Shown piece by piece: positions 8,477 to 18,243 of a DNA stretch of 43,256 bases; position 1 is the first letter of the stretch; each line of letters begins with the position of its first letter. The notes under the pieces were generated by a model. That model did not search any database. It was not told the origin of the DNA and saw only the letters and a program-made list of their open reading frames with translations. Source of the stretch: Caulobacteraceae bacterium. GTDB lineage: Bacteria; Pseudomonadota; Alphaproteobacteria; Caulobacterales; Caulobacteraceae. The position numbers were made by a program, and so were the translations under genes. The stretch lies in contig JANXUA010000141.1 in NCBI GenBank assembly GCA_025352085.1, positions 1-43,256 of the forward strand. The letters are read 5' to 3'.

Positions 8477-10029
8477 TTCCTTTGGGCGCGGCGGCGGGCG
8501 TCCGGAGCAAACCCCGCCAGCGACATGAGCAGCATCGCGGCGAACGGCCAATCGCCCCACCGGTCGAATGGCGTCCGTTTCAACGCTGGCGGCAAGGGCG
8601 CGTCGATGACGCCAAAGGCGCCCTCGCCAAGTTGCTCGCCGGGCACGATCCGCCCGTCGGCGTCGATCATGGCCGAGAGGCCCGTCGGCGTGGCGCGCAC
8701 CATCGGCAGGCCCTCCTCGATGGCGCGATAGCTGGCGATGTTGAGGTGTTGCATCGGGCCGCTGCCGGTTCCGAACCACGCGTCGTTGGAGATGTTGACG
8801 ATCCATTCCGCCCGCGCGCCGACCGCGCGCGCGCCGTCGCGGGTGAAGCCGGAGAACAGGCTCTCGTAGCAGATCAGCGGCTGCATCAAGGGCAGACCGG
8901 TCACGCGAAGCGGGCGCGGATGGGGTCCGGCGGTGAAGCCGTCGCCGACGTGCACCATCTGCTTGATCCCAAGGCGCGCGGCCAGGGCGTCGAAGGGGAT
9001 GAATTCACCGAACGGCACCAACCGGAACTTGTCATAGACACCGACCACGCCCAGTCCTTCGATCGTGGGTCGAACGACCGCCAGGCTGTTGAAAATCACA
9101 TCTTTTCCGCCTCGGCCGCTGCCGTAGCGATAGCCGCCGAGGATCAGGGTCTGCCCGGGTTGCAGGGCGCCGGCGATCGCCACCTGCGTCCAGGTTCGCG
9201 GCGCGAGGTAGTCGTCCATGGCCGCCGGGATGGCTCCTTCCGGCCAGATTACAATGTCCGGCCGGCGAGGGGCGGCGCGCGCGGTCAGGCTGACGTAGCG
9301 CCGGACAATGTCGCCGAAGATCTGCTGGTCATATTTGCTCTTTTGATTGACGTCGGCCTGGACGATCCTGATCCACGGCGCGTTGGGGCGCGGCGGCGGG
9401 ACGTCGTTCAGCCGCGCCGCGCCAAACGCGTATAGCCCCGCGACGCTCAAGACCGCGAGCGTGACCGCGATTTTCCCCTCGCGCCCTTCGCGAACAAGCC
9501 AGGGTGCGCAGGCGATGGCCAGGGTGATCCAGGTCAACCCATAGGCGCCCACGACGGCGGCCATCTGCGACGGCGCCGATCCCGCGCGCCAGGTCTCTCC
9601 CGGCAGGTCCCACGGAAATCCGGTCAGGATGTGCCCCCGCAGCCATTCGACGCCCGCCAGCAGGCCGACAAACGGCAGCGCGCGCCAGACGCCCGCGCCC
9701 GCGAACCGTCGGTAGACCGTCGCCGCCGCGCCCCAGAACAAGGCCATGCCGCCCGCCATGACCGCGACGGCGATTGGCGCCATCCAGCCCTGCGCCTGGG
9801 CGTCGACCTGAAACGGTTCGTACAGCCACCACAGCGAGACCACGAAATAGCCGACGCCGGAAATCCAACCGCGAAAAAACGCCGATCGAACAGAGACGGC
9901 ATTGTCGACCAGGGCAAACATCAGGCCATAGCCGAGCAGACCCGGCAGAAACCCCCACGGCGGTTGAGCCAACGCGGCGACAACGCCGGCGAGGAGGGGG
10001 AGGACGGCTTTCGCCCTGCCCGCCTTCAA
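8473..10029 (-). CDS. lnt: Apolipoprotein N-acyltransferase
   Basis: Lnt adds the third acyl chain to the N-terminal cysteine of lipoproteins in the inner membrane. The N-terminal third is hydrophobic, with several membrane spans (LPLLAGVVAALAQPPWGFLPGLLGYG and following). The C-terminal part is a nitrilase-like domain with the expected triad: Glu264 in WPEGAIP, Lys334 in YDKFRLVPFGEF and Cys387 in LICYESLF. The start is TTG at 10029, which overlaps the stop of the CBS-domain gene as TTGA; translation is probably coupled. The length of 518 residues is normal. It is the last gene of a long minus-strand run and ends tail-to-tail against ppiB. Confidence 0.95.
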   Translation of the reverse strand: MKAGRAKAVLPLLAGVVAALAQPPWGFLPGLLGYGLMFALVDNAVSVRSAFFRGWISGVGYFVVSLWWLYEPFQVDAQAQGWMAPIAVAVMAGGMALFWGAAATVYRRFAGAGVWRALPFVGLLAGVEWLRGHILTGFPWDLPGETWRAGSAPSQMAAVVGAYGLTWITLAIACAPWLVREGREGKIAVTLAVLSVAGLYAFGAARLNDVPPPRPNAPWIRIVQADVNQKSKYDQQIFGDIVRRYVSLTARAAPRRPDIVIWPEGAIPAAMDDYLAPRTWTQVAIAGALQPGQTLILGGYRYGSGRGGKDVIFNSLAVVRPTIEGLGVVGVYDKFRLVPFGEFIPFDALAARLGIKQMVHVGDGFTAGPHPRPLRVTGLPLMQPLICYESLFSGFTRDGARAVGARAEWIVNISNDAWFGTGSGPMQHLNIASYRAIEEGLPMVRATPTGLSAMIDADGRIVPGEQLGEGAFGVIDAPLPPALKRTPFDRWGDWPFAAMLLMSLAGFAPDARRRAQRN

Positions 10030-10889
10030 CGTCCAACCGTCTCCGCGCCGGCGGTCGGGCGCACGCGCAGGCGTTTGACCCGTCGGGGATCGGCGTCGGT
10101 AATTTCGAAGTCGAGACCGGCGGGGTGGGCGATCACCTCGCCCCTTTGCGGCACGCGTCCGGCCAGAGCGGTGACCAGGCCGGCGGCGGTGTCGATGTCC
10201 TCATCTTCCAGATCTTCGGTGACGAGGCTCTGATCCAGCGCCGCTTCCAGATCCTCCAGCGCGACGCGCGCGTCGATCTCGAACACGCCACCGGCCCGCC
10301 CGACGATCTGATTGGCGACCGCCTCGTCATGTTCGTCGTCGATCTCGCCCACCACCGCCTCGATAACGTCCTCAAGCGTGACGATCCCATCGACGCCGCC
10401 GAATTCGTCGATCACCATGGCCATGTGGATGCGGCTCGCCTGCATGCGCACCAACAGGTCGGCGGCGCGCATGGACGGCGGCACAAACAGGGCGTCGCGC
10501 TTGAGGCGGCTGAGGATCTGGGCGCCGGCGTCGTTGCGGCGCGCCGGATCGGCCAACCATTTGAACACGTCCTTGAGGTGCGCCACGCCGACCGGATCGT
10601 CCAGCGTTTCGCGGTAGACGGGCAAGCGCGAGTGCTCGCTTTCGGCGAAGGCGGCGACCACGGCCTCGAATGGGGTGGAAAGTTCGACGGCGGTGATATC
10701 GGCGCGCGGCGTCATGACGTCGCCGACGGTCATGGTCTGAAAGGCTTCGGCCTGATCACGCAGGTCGGCGGCGGCGGCGTCGTGCTGGGTCTCGCCCGGC
10801 GCGCCGTCGGGCTTTTTCCGCCAAAGACCGCCGAACAGGCCGCGCCCGCCGCGCGCCTTCGCGTCGTCGCTATCGGTGGGGTTCGACAT
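10026..10889 (-). CDS. corC: CBS-domain protein of the CorC/TlyC (hemolysin-like) family
   Basis: Motifs in order are TVGDVMTPRADITAVE (first CBS unit), SEHSRLPVYRETLDDPVGVAHLKDV, FVPPSMRAADLLVRMQASRIHMAMVIDEFGGVDGIVTLEDVIEAVVGEI (second CBS unit), and a C-terminal CorC/HlyC-associated domain. There is no N-terminal DUF21 membrane domain, so this is the soluble CorC type of 287 residues. CorC is linked to magnesium/cobalt efflux in enterobacteria; the job here is unproven. Its ATG at 10889 lies 20 bases inside the 3' end of ybeY. The ybeY-corC-lnt order is widespread in proteobacteria. Confidence 0.93.
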   Translation of the reverse strand: MSNPTDSDDAKARGGRGLFGGLWRKKPDGAPGETQHDAAAADLRDQAEAFQTMTVGDVMTPRADITAVELSTPFEAVVAAFAESEHSRLPVYRETLDDPVGVAHLKDVFKWLADPARRNDAGAQILSRLKRDALFVPPSMRAADLLVRMQASRIHMAMVIDEFGGVDGIVTLEDVIEAVVGEIDDEHDEAVANQIVGRAGGVFEIDARVALEDLEAALDQSLVTEDLEDEDIDTAAGLVTALAGRVPQRGEVIAHPAGLDFEITDADPRRVKRLRVRPTAGAETVGR

Positions 10890-11334
10890 GATCGTCTCCC
10901 GCATAGGGATTGGCGATGCCCAGCTCAGCCAAGATGTCGCGCTCCAAGGCCTCCATGCGTTCAGCGTCCGCATCGATCTGGTGATCATAGCCCAGAAGAT
11001 GCAGCACGCCATGGACGACAAGATGCGAGAGGTGATCGCCGAGGGATTTCCTCTGCGCGAGAGCCTCGGCGGCGCAGACGCCAAACGCCAAGGCGATATC
11101 GCCGAGGTGTCCCACCGGGTTGGGCGCGGCGGGGAATGAGAGGACGTTGGTGGCGTGATCCTGGTCGCGGAAACGAGTGTTGAGGTCGCGCACGGCCTCG
11201 TCGTCGGTCAGAAGAATGGTCACATCGCCCAATGCGTGCGAGCGACCGACGGCCTCCGCCGCGTGGCGGGCCAGGGCCTCGGCGCCGGGCAGCGCCTCGG
11301 TCCAGGCCGGCGCCTCTGCGTCGACATCGATCAT
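10870..11334 (-). CDS. ybeY: Endoribonuclease YbeY (16S rRNA 3'-end maturation)
   Basis: The metal-binding motif H-x3-H-x5-H is intact as His108, His112 and His118 in HGVLHLLGYDH. It is preceded by LSFPAAPNPVGHLGDIALAF, also conserved. YbeY is a zinc-dependent RNase for rRNA processing and ribosome quality control. At 154 residues it has the usual length. Its ATG at 11334 overlaps the TGA of phoH as ATGA, and its own 3' end overlaps corC by 20 bases. Confidence 0.96.
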   Translation of the reverse strand: MIDVDAEAPAWTEALPGAEALARHAAEAVGRSHALGDVTILLTDDEAVRDLNTRFRDQDHATNVLSFPAAPNPVGHLGDIALAFGVCAAEALAQRKSLGDHLSHLVVHGVLHLLGYDHQIDADAERMEALERDILAELGIANPYAGDDHVEPHR

Positions 11335-12271
11335 GGACGGCGTTTGGCGGTGTCGGCGTCATAGGCCGTGACGATGCGGCCGACGAGCGGATGGCGGACA
11401 ATATCCACCCCGGTGAACCGGGCGATCGCCACGCCCTCGACGCCCTCAAGGATCGAGACGGCGTGAGCAAGGCCGGAGTCGTTCGGATTGATCAGATCAA
11501 CCTGGCTTGGGTCGCCGGTCACGGCCATGCGCGAGCCTTCACCCAGGCGGGTCAGCACCATCTTCATCTGCAGGCGCGAGGTGTTCTGCGCCTCGTCGAC
11601 AATGACGAAGGCGTGGCTGAGGGTTCGCCCGCGCATGAAGGCGATCGGCGCCACCTCGATCTCGCCGCGCTCGCGGCGGCGTCGCAAGGCCTCGGCGCCG
11701 AGAATATTGGTCATCGCCTCCCATACGGGCGCCATATAGGGGTCGACCTTCTCATTGAGGTCGCCGGGCAGAAAGCCAAGCCGCTCGCCCGCCTCAACCG
11801 CCGGACGCGTGACGACCAGGCGCTCCACCTCGCCGGCGCGCAACAGGGCCGCGCCGTGCGCCACGGCGAGAAAGGTCTTGCCGGTGCCGGCCGGCCCCAG
11901 GCCAAACACCAGATCGTGATTGGAGAGCGCGTCGAGATACCAGGCTTGCGCCGCGGTCTTGGCCGCGACCGATCCGCGCCGCGCGCCGTGAGCGGCGGGC
12001 GCGCCGGCGCCCGTGCGAGCCTGATCGATCGCCACGCGCACGTCCGCCGGCGAAACCTCCAGGCGCGAGGCGACCCGGGCGGCCAGCGATTCGTTCACCT
12101 GCTTGGCGCCGCGGCGCGCGCCTGCGTCGCCGTTCAGCGACACCCCGCCGCCGGGGGTTTCCATCAAAACGTGGAAGGCGTCTTCGATCAGGGCGGCGTG
12201 CCGACCGCCCGGTCCGGCCACCGCGCGCACGGCCGCGTCGGCGAGAGGGAGAAACTCGGATGGACCCCGGC

Positions 12272-12275
<4 letters not shown>
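11331..12275 (-). CDS. phoH: PhoH-like ATPase
   Basis: A P-loop ATPase of the PhoH/PhoL family, usually coupled to ybeY in RNA metabolism. Walker A is [13 protein letters not shown], Walker B is [10 protein letters not shown], and [12 protein letters not shown] follows. The KH-like N-terminal part ([24 protein letters not shown]) is present. The frame is open to 12374, but the TTG at 12275 overlaps the miaB stop as TTGA and gives the normal N-terminus [12 protein letters not shown] therefore prefer 12275, giving 314 residues. It is followed by ybeY with a 4-base overlap. Confidence 0.93.
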
Positions 12276-13618
<1,343 letters not shown>

Positions 13619-13624
13619 GGACGT

Positions 13625-14068
13625 CTAGTCATCCGACGGCACCCCGTAGAGTTCCAGGCGGTGGTCCACCAGACGATAGCCGAGGCGCCGCGCGATCGCC
13701 TTTTGCAGCGCCTCGATCTCGTCGTCGACGAACTCCAGCACCTTGCCGCTTTTCATGTCGATCAGGTGATCGTGGTGCGTCTCGCTGGCCTCTTCATACC
13801 GCGAGCGACCGTCACGGAAATCGTGGCGGGTGAGGATACCGGACTCTTCGAAGAGCCGCACCGTCCGATAGACCGTGGCGATGGAGATGTGCGGGTCCAC
13901 CGCGTGGGCGCGACGGTGCAGTTCCTCGACATCGGGATGGTCGCCGGCCATCGACAACACCCGCGCGATGACGCGGCGCTGCTCTGTCATGCGCATGCCT
14001 TTTTCGATACACAGTTTTTCCAACCGGTCCAGGTCGTCGCTCCACGTCAGTTCGAAGGGCGACATCAT
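13625..14068 (-). CDS. fur: Fur-family metalloregulator (Fur/Mur type)
   Basis: The N-terminal winged helix is clear: GMRMTEQRRVIARVLS and the recognition part ISIATVYRTVRLFEE. The metal site HHDHLIDMKSGKVLEF follows, with the late histidine in LVDHRLELYG. The CxxC pair of classical Fur proteins is absent (the position reads IDMKSG), as known for the Fur/Mur proteins of Alphaproteobacteria, which answer to iron or manganese. The ATG at 14068 (next ATG 14065) is preferred; the open frame extends further but without homology. The gene sits 13 bases after rimI, inside the trpS-lnt run. Confidence 0.93.
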   Translation of the reverse strand: MMSPFELTWSDDLDRLEKLCIEKGMRMTEQRRVIARVLSMAGDHPDVEELHRRAHAVDPHISIATVYRTVRLFEESGILTRHDFRDGRSRYEEASETHHDHLIDMKSGKVLEFVDDEIEALQKAIARRLGYRLVDHRLELYGVPSDD

Positions 14069-14081
14069 AGAGAGCCGCGCG

Positions 14082-14528
14082 TCAGATGTTAAGGTCGCGC
14101 CGCATGACGCGCGCCGCCACGGCTCCGGCGGGACGGGCGTAATAGGCCGTTCGGCGACCGACATCGACGAACCCCGCGCCGGCGTAGAGCGCAAGGGCGG
14201 CGAGATTGTCCTCCGCGACTTCCAGAAACATCGCTTGCGCGCCAGCAAAGGCGGCGAGCGCCATGGCCTTGTTCAACAACAGGTCGGCCAGCCCCCGACG
14301 ACGATCGGCGGGCCGCACCGCGAGGGTCAGAATTTCCGCCTCGTCGGCGATCCGTCGGCACAAAACAAAACCGACCACCGGCCCGGGCTCGCCCACCGCC
14401 AAGGCGAAGGCGCCTGGGCCGGCCAGGACTTCGGCAAAGGCGTCGGCGCTCCACGGCGTCTCGAACGCCTGGGCGTGCACCGCGGCCAGACGCGGCGCGT
14501 CTCGCGAAAAGACCGGCGTGGGGGTCAC
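14082..14528 (-). CDS. rimI: Ribosomal-protein-alanine N-acetyltransferase (GNAT family)
   Basis: The GNAT acetyl-CoA site is ILTLAVRPADRRRGLADLLL. It is followed by MFLEVAEDNLAALALYAGAGFVDVGRR, the typical RimI end, including EVAEDN and YxxxGF. RimI acetylates the N-terminus of ribosomal protein S18 in E. coli. Context with tsaB upstream is the standard tsaB-rimI pair. The start is GTG at 14528, overlapping the tsaB TGA as GTGA. The length is 148 residues. Confidence 0.93.
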   Translation of the reverse strand: MTPTPVFSRDAPRLAAVHAQAFETPWSADAFAEVLAGPGAFALAVGEPGPVVGFVLCRRIADEAEILTLAVRPADRRRGLADLLLNKAMALAAFAGAQAMFLEVAEDNLAALALYAGAGFVDVGRRTAYYARPAGAVAARVMRRDLNI

Positions 14529-15163
14529 GTTGCCTTCGGCTTGGCGTCGGGCGGGCGAAGATAGAGTGGGCGCGGCGGCGTAATCGGCGCTCGGGCGGCC
14601 AGGGCGGCCACCGTCGCCGGATCGGGCGAAACCAGCGCGATCCGACGCGCCACCCCGCTGATCGACGTCAGCAGCGACGCGATCGGGCCGACCAAGGTCA
14701 CCTCGCCCAGATTGTGCGCCTTAAGCATCAGGGCGGCGGCGATCTCCAGCGCCATCACGTCCGGGCCGCTGGCCGCCCGCCTGTCGTCGAACTGCTGCAG
14801 ATAGACATTGCCGCGCCCCGCATCGATTACGGCGACCATTGCGCCCATCTCGTCGGCGCTTTCCGCCAATGCTTCGAGGCTGCCGACGCCGATGCAGGGA
14901 CGATCCAGGGCCAGCGCCAGGCCCTTGGCGAAGGCGAGGCCGATGCGCAGACCCGTGAAGGAGCCGGGTCCGATGGTGACGCCGATCCGGTCCAGATCAC
15001 TGAAGGCGAGACCGGCCGCCGTCATCGCCTCCCGCGCCATCGGCGCCAGCCGTTCCTGGTGGCCGCGCGTCATCGGCTCGGACATCGACGCCAGGACGCG
15101 CTCGCCGTCGATCACGGCGACCGAACAGGCGCCCAGACAGGTGTCGAGGGCGAGCGTGATCAC
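14525..15163 (-). CDS. tsaB: tRNA threonylcarbamoyladenosine synthesis protein TsaB
   Basis: TsaB is the non-catalytic partner of TsaD in making t6A37 of ANN-decoding tRNAs. The ASKHA-type N-terminus is MITLALDTCLGACSVAVID, and the family signature GVTIGPGSFTGLRIGLAFAKGLALAL is intact. At 212 residues the length fits. The start is GTG at 15163, directly behind the TAG of the preceding nitroreductase gene, with no spacer. Confidence 0.95.
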   Translation of the reverse strand: MITLALDTCLGACSVAVIDGERVLASMSEPMTRGHQERLAPMAREAMTAAGLAFSDLDRIGVTIGPGSFTGLRIGLAFAKGLALALDRPCIGVGSLEALAESADEMGAMVAVIDAGRGNVYLQQFDDRRAASGPDVMALEIAAALMLKAHNLGEVTLVGPIASLLTSISGVARRIALVSPDPATVAALAARAPITPPRPLYLRPPDAKPKAT

Positions 15164-15754
15164 CTAGATGATCTTGCACGCCTCATCGAAGCTGAACCGG
15201 GGTAGGCGGGGGAACAGGTTTTCTTCTGTTCCATAGCCGACCGAGCACAGGAAATTCGACTTGATGCGCGTGCCGGCAAAAAAAAGGGCGTCGACCTTGC
15301 CGTTGTCGAACCCGGACATCGGCCCGCAGTCGAGACCAAGCGCGCGCGCCGCGATGATGAAATAGGCACCCTGCAGGCTGGCGTTACGGAAGGCGACCGT
15401 TTCGGTCATGACCGGGTCGGTAAACGTGTCTTTCATGCCCGGCGCCGGAGGGAACAGCCTGGGTAGAGTCTCGGGGAAGTCGAGGGCATAGCCGATGATC
15501 GCGGTCGCCGGCGCCTGTTTGATCTTCGCCTGATTGGCGCCCATCGACACCGAGGCGAGCTTCTCCTTGGCCTCGGCGCTTGTGACGAAGACGATGCGCG
15601 CGGGATTGGAATTGGCCGCCGTCGGGGCCCATTTGGCCAGATCATAGAGTTCGTGGAGAAGGCTGTCGGGCACCGGCGTCGCCGACCAGCCGTTGCGGGT
15701 GCGGGCTGTGCGGAACACCTGGTCGAGGGCGATATCATCCAGGCGAGCCGACAT
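15164..15754 (-). CDS. Nitroreductase-family protein, RutE/HadB-like (malonic semialdehyde reductase type)
   Basis: The 196-residue protein is the same length as E. coli RutE and shares its marks: RTRNGW near the start, [72 protein letters not shown] and [12 protein letters not shown]. RutE reduces malonic semialdehyde to 3-hydroxypropionate in uracil breakdown. No other rut gene is visible here, so the substrate is open; an FMN-dependent oxidoreductase is secure. The ATG at 15754 is clear. It sits between nfu (50 bases) and tsaB (0 bases) and is an unusual member of this conserved run. Confidence 0.85.
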   Translation of the reverse strand: MSARLDDIALDQVFRTARTRNGWSATPVPDSLLHELYDLAKWAPTAANSNPARIVFVTSAEAKEKLASVSMGANQAKIKQAPATAIIGYALDFPETLPRLFPPAPGMKDTFTDPVMTETVAFRNASLQGAYFIIAARALGLDCGPMSGFDNGKVDALFFAGTRIKSNFLCSVGYGTEENLFPRLPRFSFDEACKII

Positions 15755-15804
15755 GCTATGAATCCTTTGAAGTTCGAGTTGAAGGGATGATCGCGGCGAC
15801 GCTT

Positions 15805-16371
15805 TTAGAGCGCTTGTTCGACCCGGGTGACCTCGGGCACATAGTGCTTGAGCATGTTCTCCACGCCGGCCTTTAGCGTGGCCGCCGAAGAGGGGCAGCC
15901 GGCGCAGGCCCCGCGCATGTGCAGCCAGACCACGCCGGTGTCGGGCTCGAAGCGTGAAAACAGGATGTCGCCGCCGTCCTGAGCGACGGCGGGACGAATC
16001 TTCGCGTCGAGCAGGTCCTTGATCTCAAGGACGATCTGCGCCGCTTCGCCTTCGTAGACCACATCGTCGTGACCACCCGCGTCGCCTTCGGTCAGCAAAG
16101 GTCCGCCGTCGGTGAAATGGTCCATGATCGCCGCCAGGATCGGCGCCTTGATGTGCGCCCAGTCGTGGTCCTCATCCTTGCGGACGGTGAGAAACTCGGC
16201 CCCGTAAAACACCCGCTCCACGCCGCCGATGCCAAACAGGCTGGTCGCCAGGGGAGACGCCTTGGCTTCTTCGGCGTCATGGAATTCCCGGGTCCCCGCG
16301 CCCAGCACTTCGCGGCCGGGCAGGAATTTCAGCACCGCGGGATTGGGCGTGGTTTCGGTCTGGATGAACAT
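15805..16371 (-). CDS. NFU-type iron-sulfur cluster scaffold/carrier protein
   Basis: The N-terminal Nfu domain ([20 protein letters not shown], with [19 protein letters not shown]) is followed by the C-terminal NifU-like domain ([17 protein letters not shown]). The cluster-binding CxxC lies in [18 protein letters not shown]. Such proteins pass [4Fe-4S] clusters to client enzymes. At 188 residues it matches mitochondrial NFU1-like alphaproteobacterial proteins rather than E. coli NfuA, whose first domain differs. It follows trpS by 65 bases. Confidence 0.93.
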   Translation of the reverse strand: MFIQTETTPNPAVLKFLPGREVLGAGTREFHDAEEAKASPLATSLFGIGGVERVFYGAEFLTVRKDEDHDWAHIKAPILAAIMDHFTDGGPLLTEGDAGGHDDVVYEGEAAQIVLEIKDLLDAKIRPAVAQDGGDILFSRFEPDTGVVWLHMRGACAGCPSSAATLKAGVENMLKHYVPEVTRVEQAL

Positions 16372-16436
16372 GGCTCTTACGATCTCCGTCCTGCGTTAGA
16401 TGGCGCGGCCCGTTGGCGAGCGCAACCTTCCAAGGC

Positions 16437-17474
16437 TCAGGAACCCGGCCAGTAGCCGACGATCTTGCGGGTTTCCGCCAGGATCGGCGCCGCGATCGCG
16501 CGCGCGCGCTCGCTGCCGTCGGCGAGAATGCGATCGATCTCGGCCGGATCGGCCATCAGCCGGCGCATGTTTTGCGTCACCGGGGCCAGGGTCTCGACCA
16601 TCAGATCGGCGAGGGCCGGTTTGAACGCGCCAAAGCCCTGACCGCCGCGGGTTTCCAGCACCCGCGCCTTGGTCTGGCCCGACAGGGCCGCAAAGAGACC
16701 GACCAGGTTATCCGCCTCGGGGCGATCCTTTAGACCCTCGACTGTTTCGGGCAGCGGCGCGGGATCGGTTTTGGCGCGGCGGATCTTGCCGGCGATGGCG
16801 TCGGCGTCGTCGGTGAGGTTGATCCGCGACTGGTCCGACGGGTCGGACTTGGACATTTTGGCCAGGCCGTCGCGCAGAGACATCACCCGCGCGCCCGGCC
16901 CCTCGATCAGGGGTTCGGTAAGGGGGAAGAAGCCCGGTGCGCCAAAGTCATGATTGAACTTGGCGGCGATGTCGCGGGTCAACTCCAGATGCTGTTTCTG
17001 GTCCTCGCCGACCGGCACGTGCGTGGCTTTGTAGAGCAGGATGTCGGCCGCCTGCAGCACCGGATAGGTGTAGAGGCCGACGCTGGCGCGCTCCTTGTGC
17101 TTGCCGCTTTTTTCCTTGAACTGGGTCATCCGGTCGAGCCAGCCGAGGCGGGCGACGCAGTTGAGAATCCACGCCAGATCGGCGTGTTCGCGCACTGCGG
17201 ACTGGGGAAAGATGATCGCTTTTTTCGGATCCACCCCGGCGGCGACATAGGCCGCCGCGATCTCGCGCGTCTGAGCGGCCAGGGCGGCGGGGTCTTGCCA
17301 AGCGGTGATGGCGTGCAGATCGACGACGCAGAACAAACATTCCATCTGGTCCTGCAAGGCGACGAACTTCACCAGAGCGCCCAGATAATTGCCAAGGTGA
17401 AGCGCGCCGGAGGGCTGAACGCCGGAAAATACGCGCGGCGGACCCGCGTAGGGTGAGGGGGGGTGGTCAGTCAT
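16437..17474 (-). CDS. trpS: Tryptophanyl-tRNA synthetase
   Basis: Class I synthetase charging tRNA-Trp. The HIGH-like motif is in [16 protein letters not shown] (near residue 20) and the KMSKS loop is in [11 protein letters not shown]. The Trp-specific segment [15 protein letters not shown] is present. The length of 345 residues is normal. The ATG at 17474 starts directly at the family N-terminus. It is the first gene of the eleven-gene minus-strand run; the 490 bases upstream are unusual (see the repeat array and dyads). Confidence 0.96.
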   Translation of the reverse strand: MTDHPPSPYAGPPRVFSGVQPSGALHLGNYLGALVKFVALQDQMECLFCVVDLHAITAWQDPAALAAQTREIAAAYVAAGVDPKKAIIFPQSAVREHADLAWILNCVARLGWLDRMTQFKEKSGKHKERASVGLYTYPVLQAADILLYKATHVPVGEDQKQHLELTRDIAAKFNHDFGAPGFFPLTEPLIEGPGARVMSLRDGLAKMSKSDPSDQSRINLTDDADAIAGKIRRAKTDPAPLPETVEGLKDRPEADNLVGLFAALSGQTKARVLETRGGQGFGAFKPALADLMVETLAPVTQNMRRLMADPAEIDRILADGSERARAIAAPILAETRKIVGYWPGS

Positions 17475-17650
17475 GGCTTTGGCTTTTCAAAAACGGGATC
17501 ACATGTCCAGCGCGCACAACGCGCCGGCGGTTCAAAGGGCGTCGGTCGCGACGCGCCATCGACGCCATGAGGTCCGTTCAAAAGCCATGGCGGCGATGTA
17601 CAGGCACGCGTCGGCGCCGTCCAGCGTCAGCCGCAAAGCCTCGCGCTCCG
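17475..17650. other. Intergenic DNA upstream of trpS, no gene recognised
   Basis: This is the first part of a 492-base gene-free interval between trpS and the dodecin gene. On the minus strand about 40 codons read without a stop up to a TGA near 17535-17537 (for example LRLTLDGADACLYIAAMAFE), but there is no good start. It may be a decayed coding fragment. Nothing else is visible before the repeat array. Confidence 0.35.
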
Positions 17651-17736
17651 GGCGGTCGGCGGGCGGTCAAATGGCGGTGTTTTGGCGGTTTTTGGCGGTC
17701 GGATGGCGGTCAATTGGCGGCTTATGGCGGTCGTGC
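17651..17736 (+). repeat. Eight-copy array of 10-11-base units GGCGGTCnnnT
   Basis: GGCGG begins at 17651, 17662, 17673, 17684, 17694, 17705, 17716 and 17726. The steps are 11, 11, 11, 10, 11, 11 and 10 bases, averaging close to one helical turn. In seven of eight units the next base is T; units 1, 2, 5, 6 and 8 read GGCGGTC. The other bases vary (GGCG, AAAT, GTTTT, TTTT, GGAT, AATT). The boxes therefore lie on one face of the DNA. The array is 177 bases upstream of the trpS start and directly precedes an AT-rich island. Its role is unknown: protein-binding array, centromere- or iteron-like element, or decayed microsatellite. Confidence 0.8.
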
Positions 17737-17744
17737 AGCGCGGG

Positions 17745-17907
17745 AGATATTCCATATCATATTGATATTTCATAATATTAATTCAAAGCTCAATCGAAAC
17801 GGTCGTTTCGCGCCCGCCTCTGCGGGTCCTCGGACCGATTGGTCCGGCGATAAGTTGCATATTGCAACAAATTTCAACCGGTTTCAAGCCGCGCGGAAGC
17901 GCGCGGC
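17745..17907. other. AT-rich island followed by a cluster of perfect dyads
   Basis: Bases 17745-17789 are about four-fifths A/T, against strongly GC-rich surroundings. Five perfect inverted repeats lie in or after it: ATATCA-TAT-TGATAT (17754-17768), CGAAAC-GGTC-GTTTCG (17795-17810), CGGACC-GATT-GGTCCG (17831-17846), GTTGCA-TAT-TGCAAC (17854-17868) and GCCGCGC-n6-GCGCGGC (17888-17907). The first and fourth share the same TAT centre. No DnaA box (TTATnCACA) was seen. It lies upstream of trpS and downstream of the dodecin stop. Confidence 0.7.
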
Positions 17908-17966
17908 GGCGAGCGTTGCCGCCCCGCTTGTTTCGCCGCGCCGGCGGCGGAAGAACCGTGCGTCGG

Positions 17967-18173
17967 CTATTTTTCGTACTTGAAACTGACCCGCAGGCGG
18001 CTGCGATAGTGCTCGATCTGGCCTTTGGGCCCGAGGGTTATATCCAGCTCGACCACCTCGGCGACGCGCAGGTCGCGCAGGGATTTGGCGGCCGTAGCCA
18101 GGGCCTCGGCCGAGGCCGCCTCCCAGCTGGTCTTGCTCGTGCCGATGATTTCGGTGACGCGATAGACGCTCAT
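17967..18173 (-). CDS. Dodecin (flavin-storage protein)
   Basis: This 68-residue protein has the dodecin pattern: VYRVTEIIGTSKTSWEAASAEALATAAKSLRDLRVAEVVELDI and a closing strand HYRSRLRVSFKYE. The Trp in TSWEAA is the residue that stacks on the flavin in characterised dodecins. Twelve copies form a hollow shell that binds riboflavin or FMN in the cytosol. The ATG at 18173 has AGGGAGA about 5 bases before it. The gene is alone on its strand, between the structured interval and the ParE remnant. Confidence 0.93.
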   Translation of the reverse strand: MSVYRVTEIIGTSKTSWEAASAEALATAAKSLRDLRVAEVVELDITLGPKGQIEHYRSRLRVSFKYEK

Positions 18174-18243
18174 GGGTTTCTCCCTTTTTCCGTGTTTCCC
18201 GGATTCAGGAATAGGGCGCCCTAAACTGACCCCGCGTCAAGAC

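Noticed and set aside
17535-17650. About 40 open codons on the minus strand upstream of trpS (with LDGADACLYIAAMAFE)
   Set aside because: It looks somewhat protein-like but has no usable start codon and is closed upstream by a stop in the repeat array. At most it is a decayed fragment.
17651-17736. CRISPR array
   Set aside because: Repeats are only 5-7 bases with 4-5-base variable parts, far below CRISPR repeat and spacer lengths, and no cas genes are present.
17475-17966. Chromosomal replication origin
   Set aside because: No DnaA boxes (TTATnCACA) and no usual origin neighbours such as hemE or dnaA were seen, so a functional chromosomal origin is not supported.
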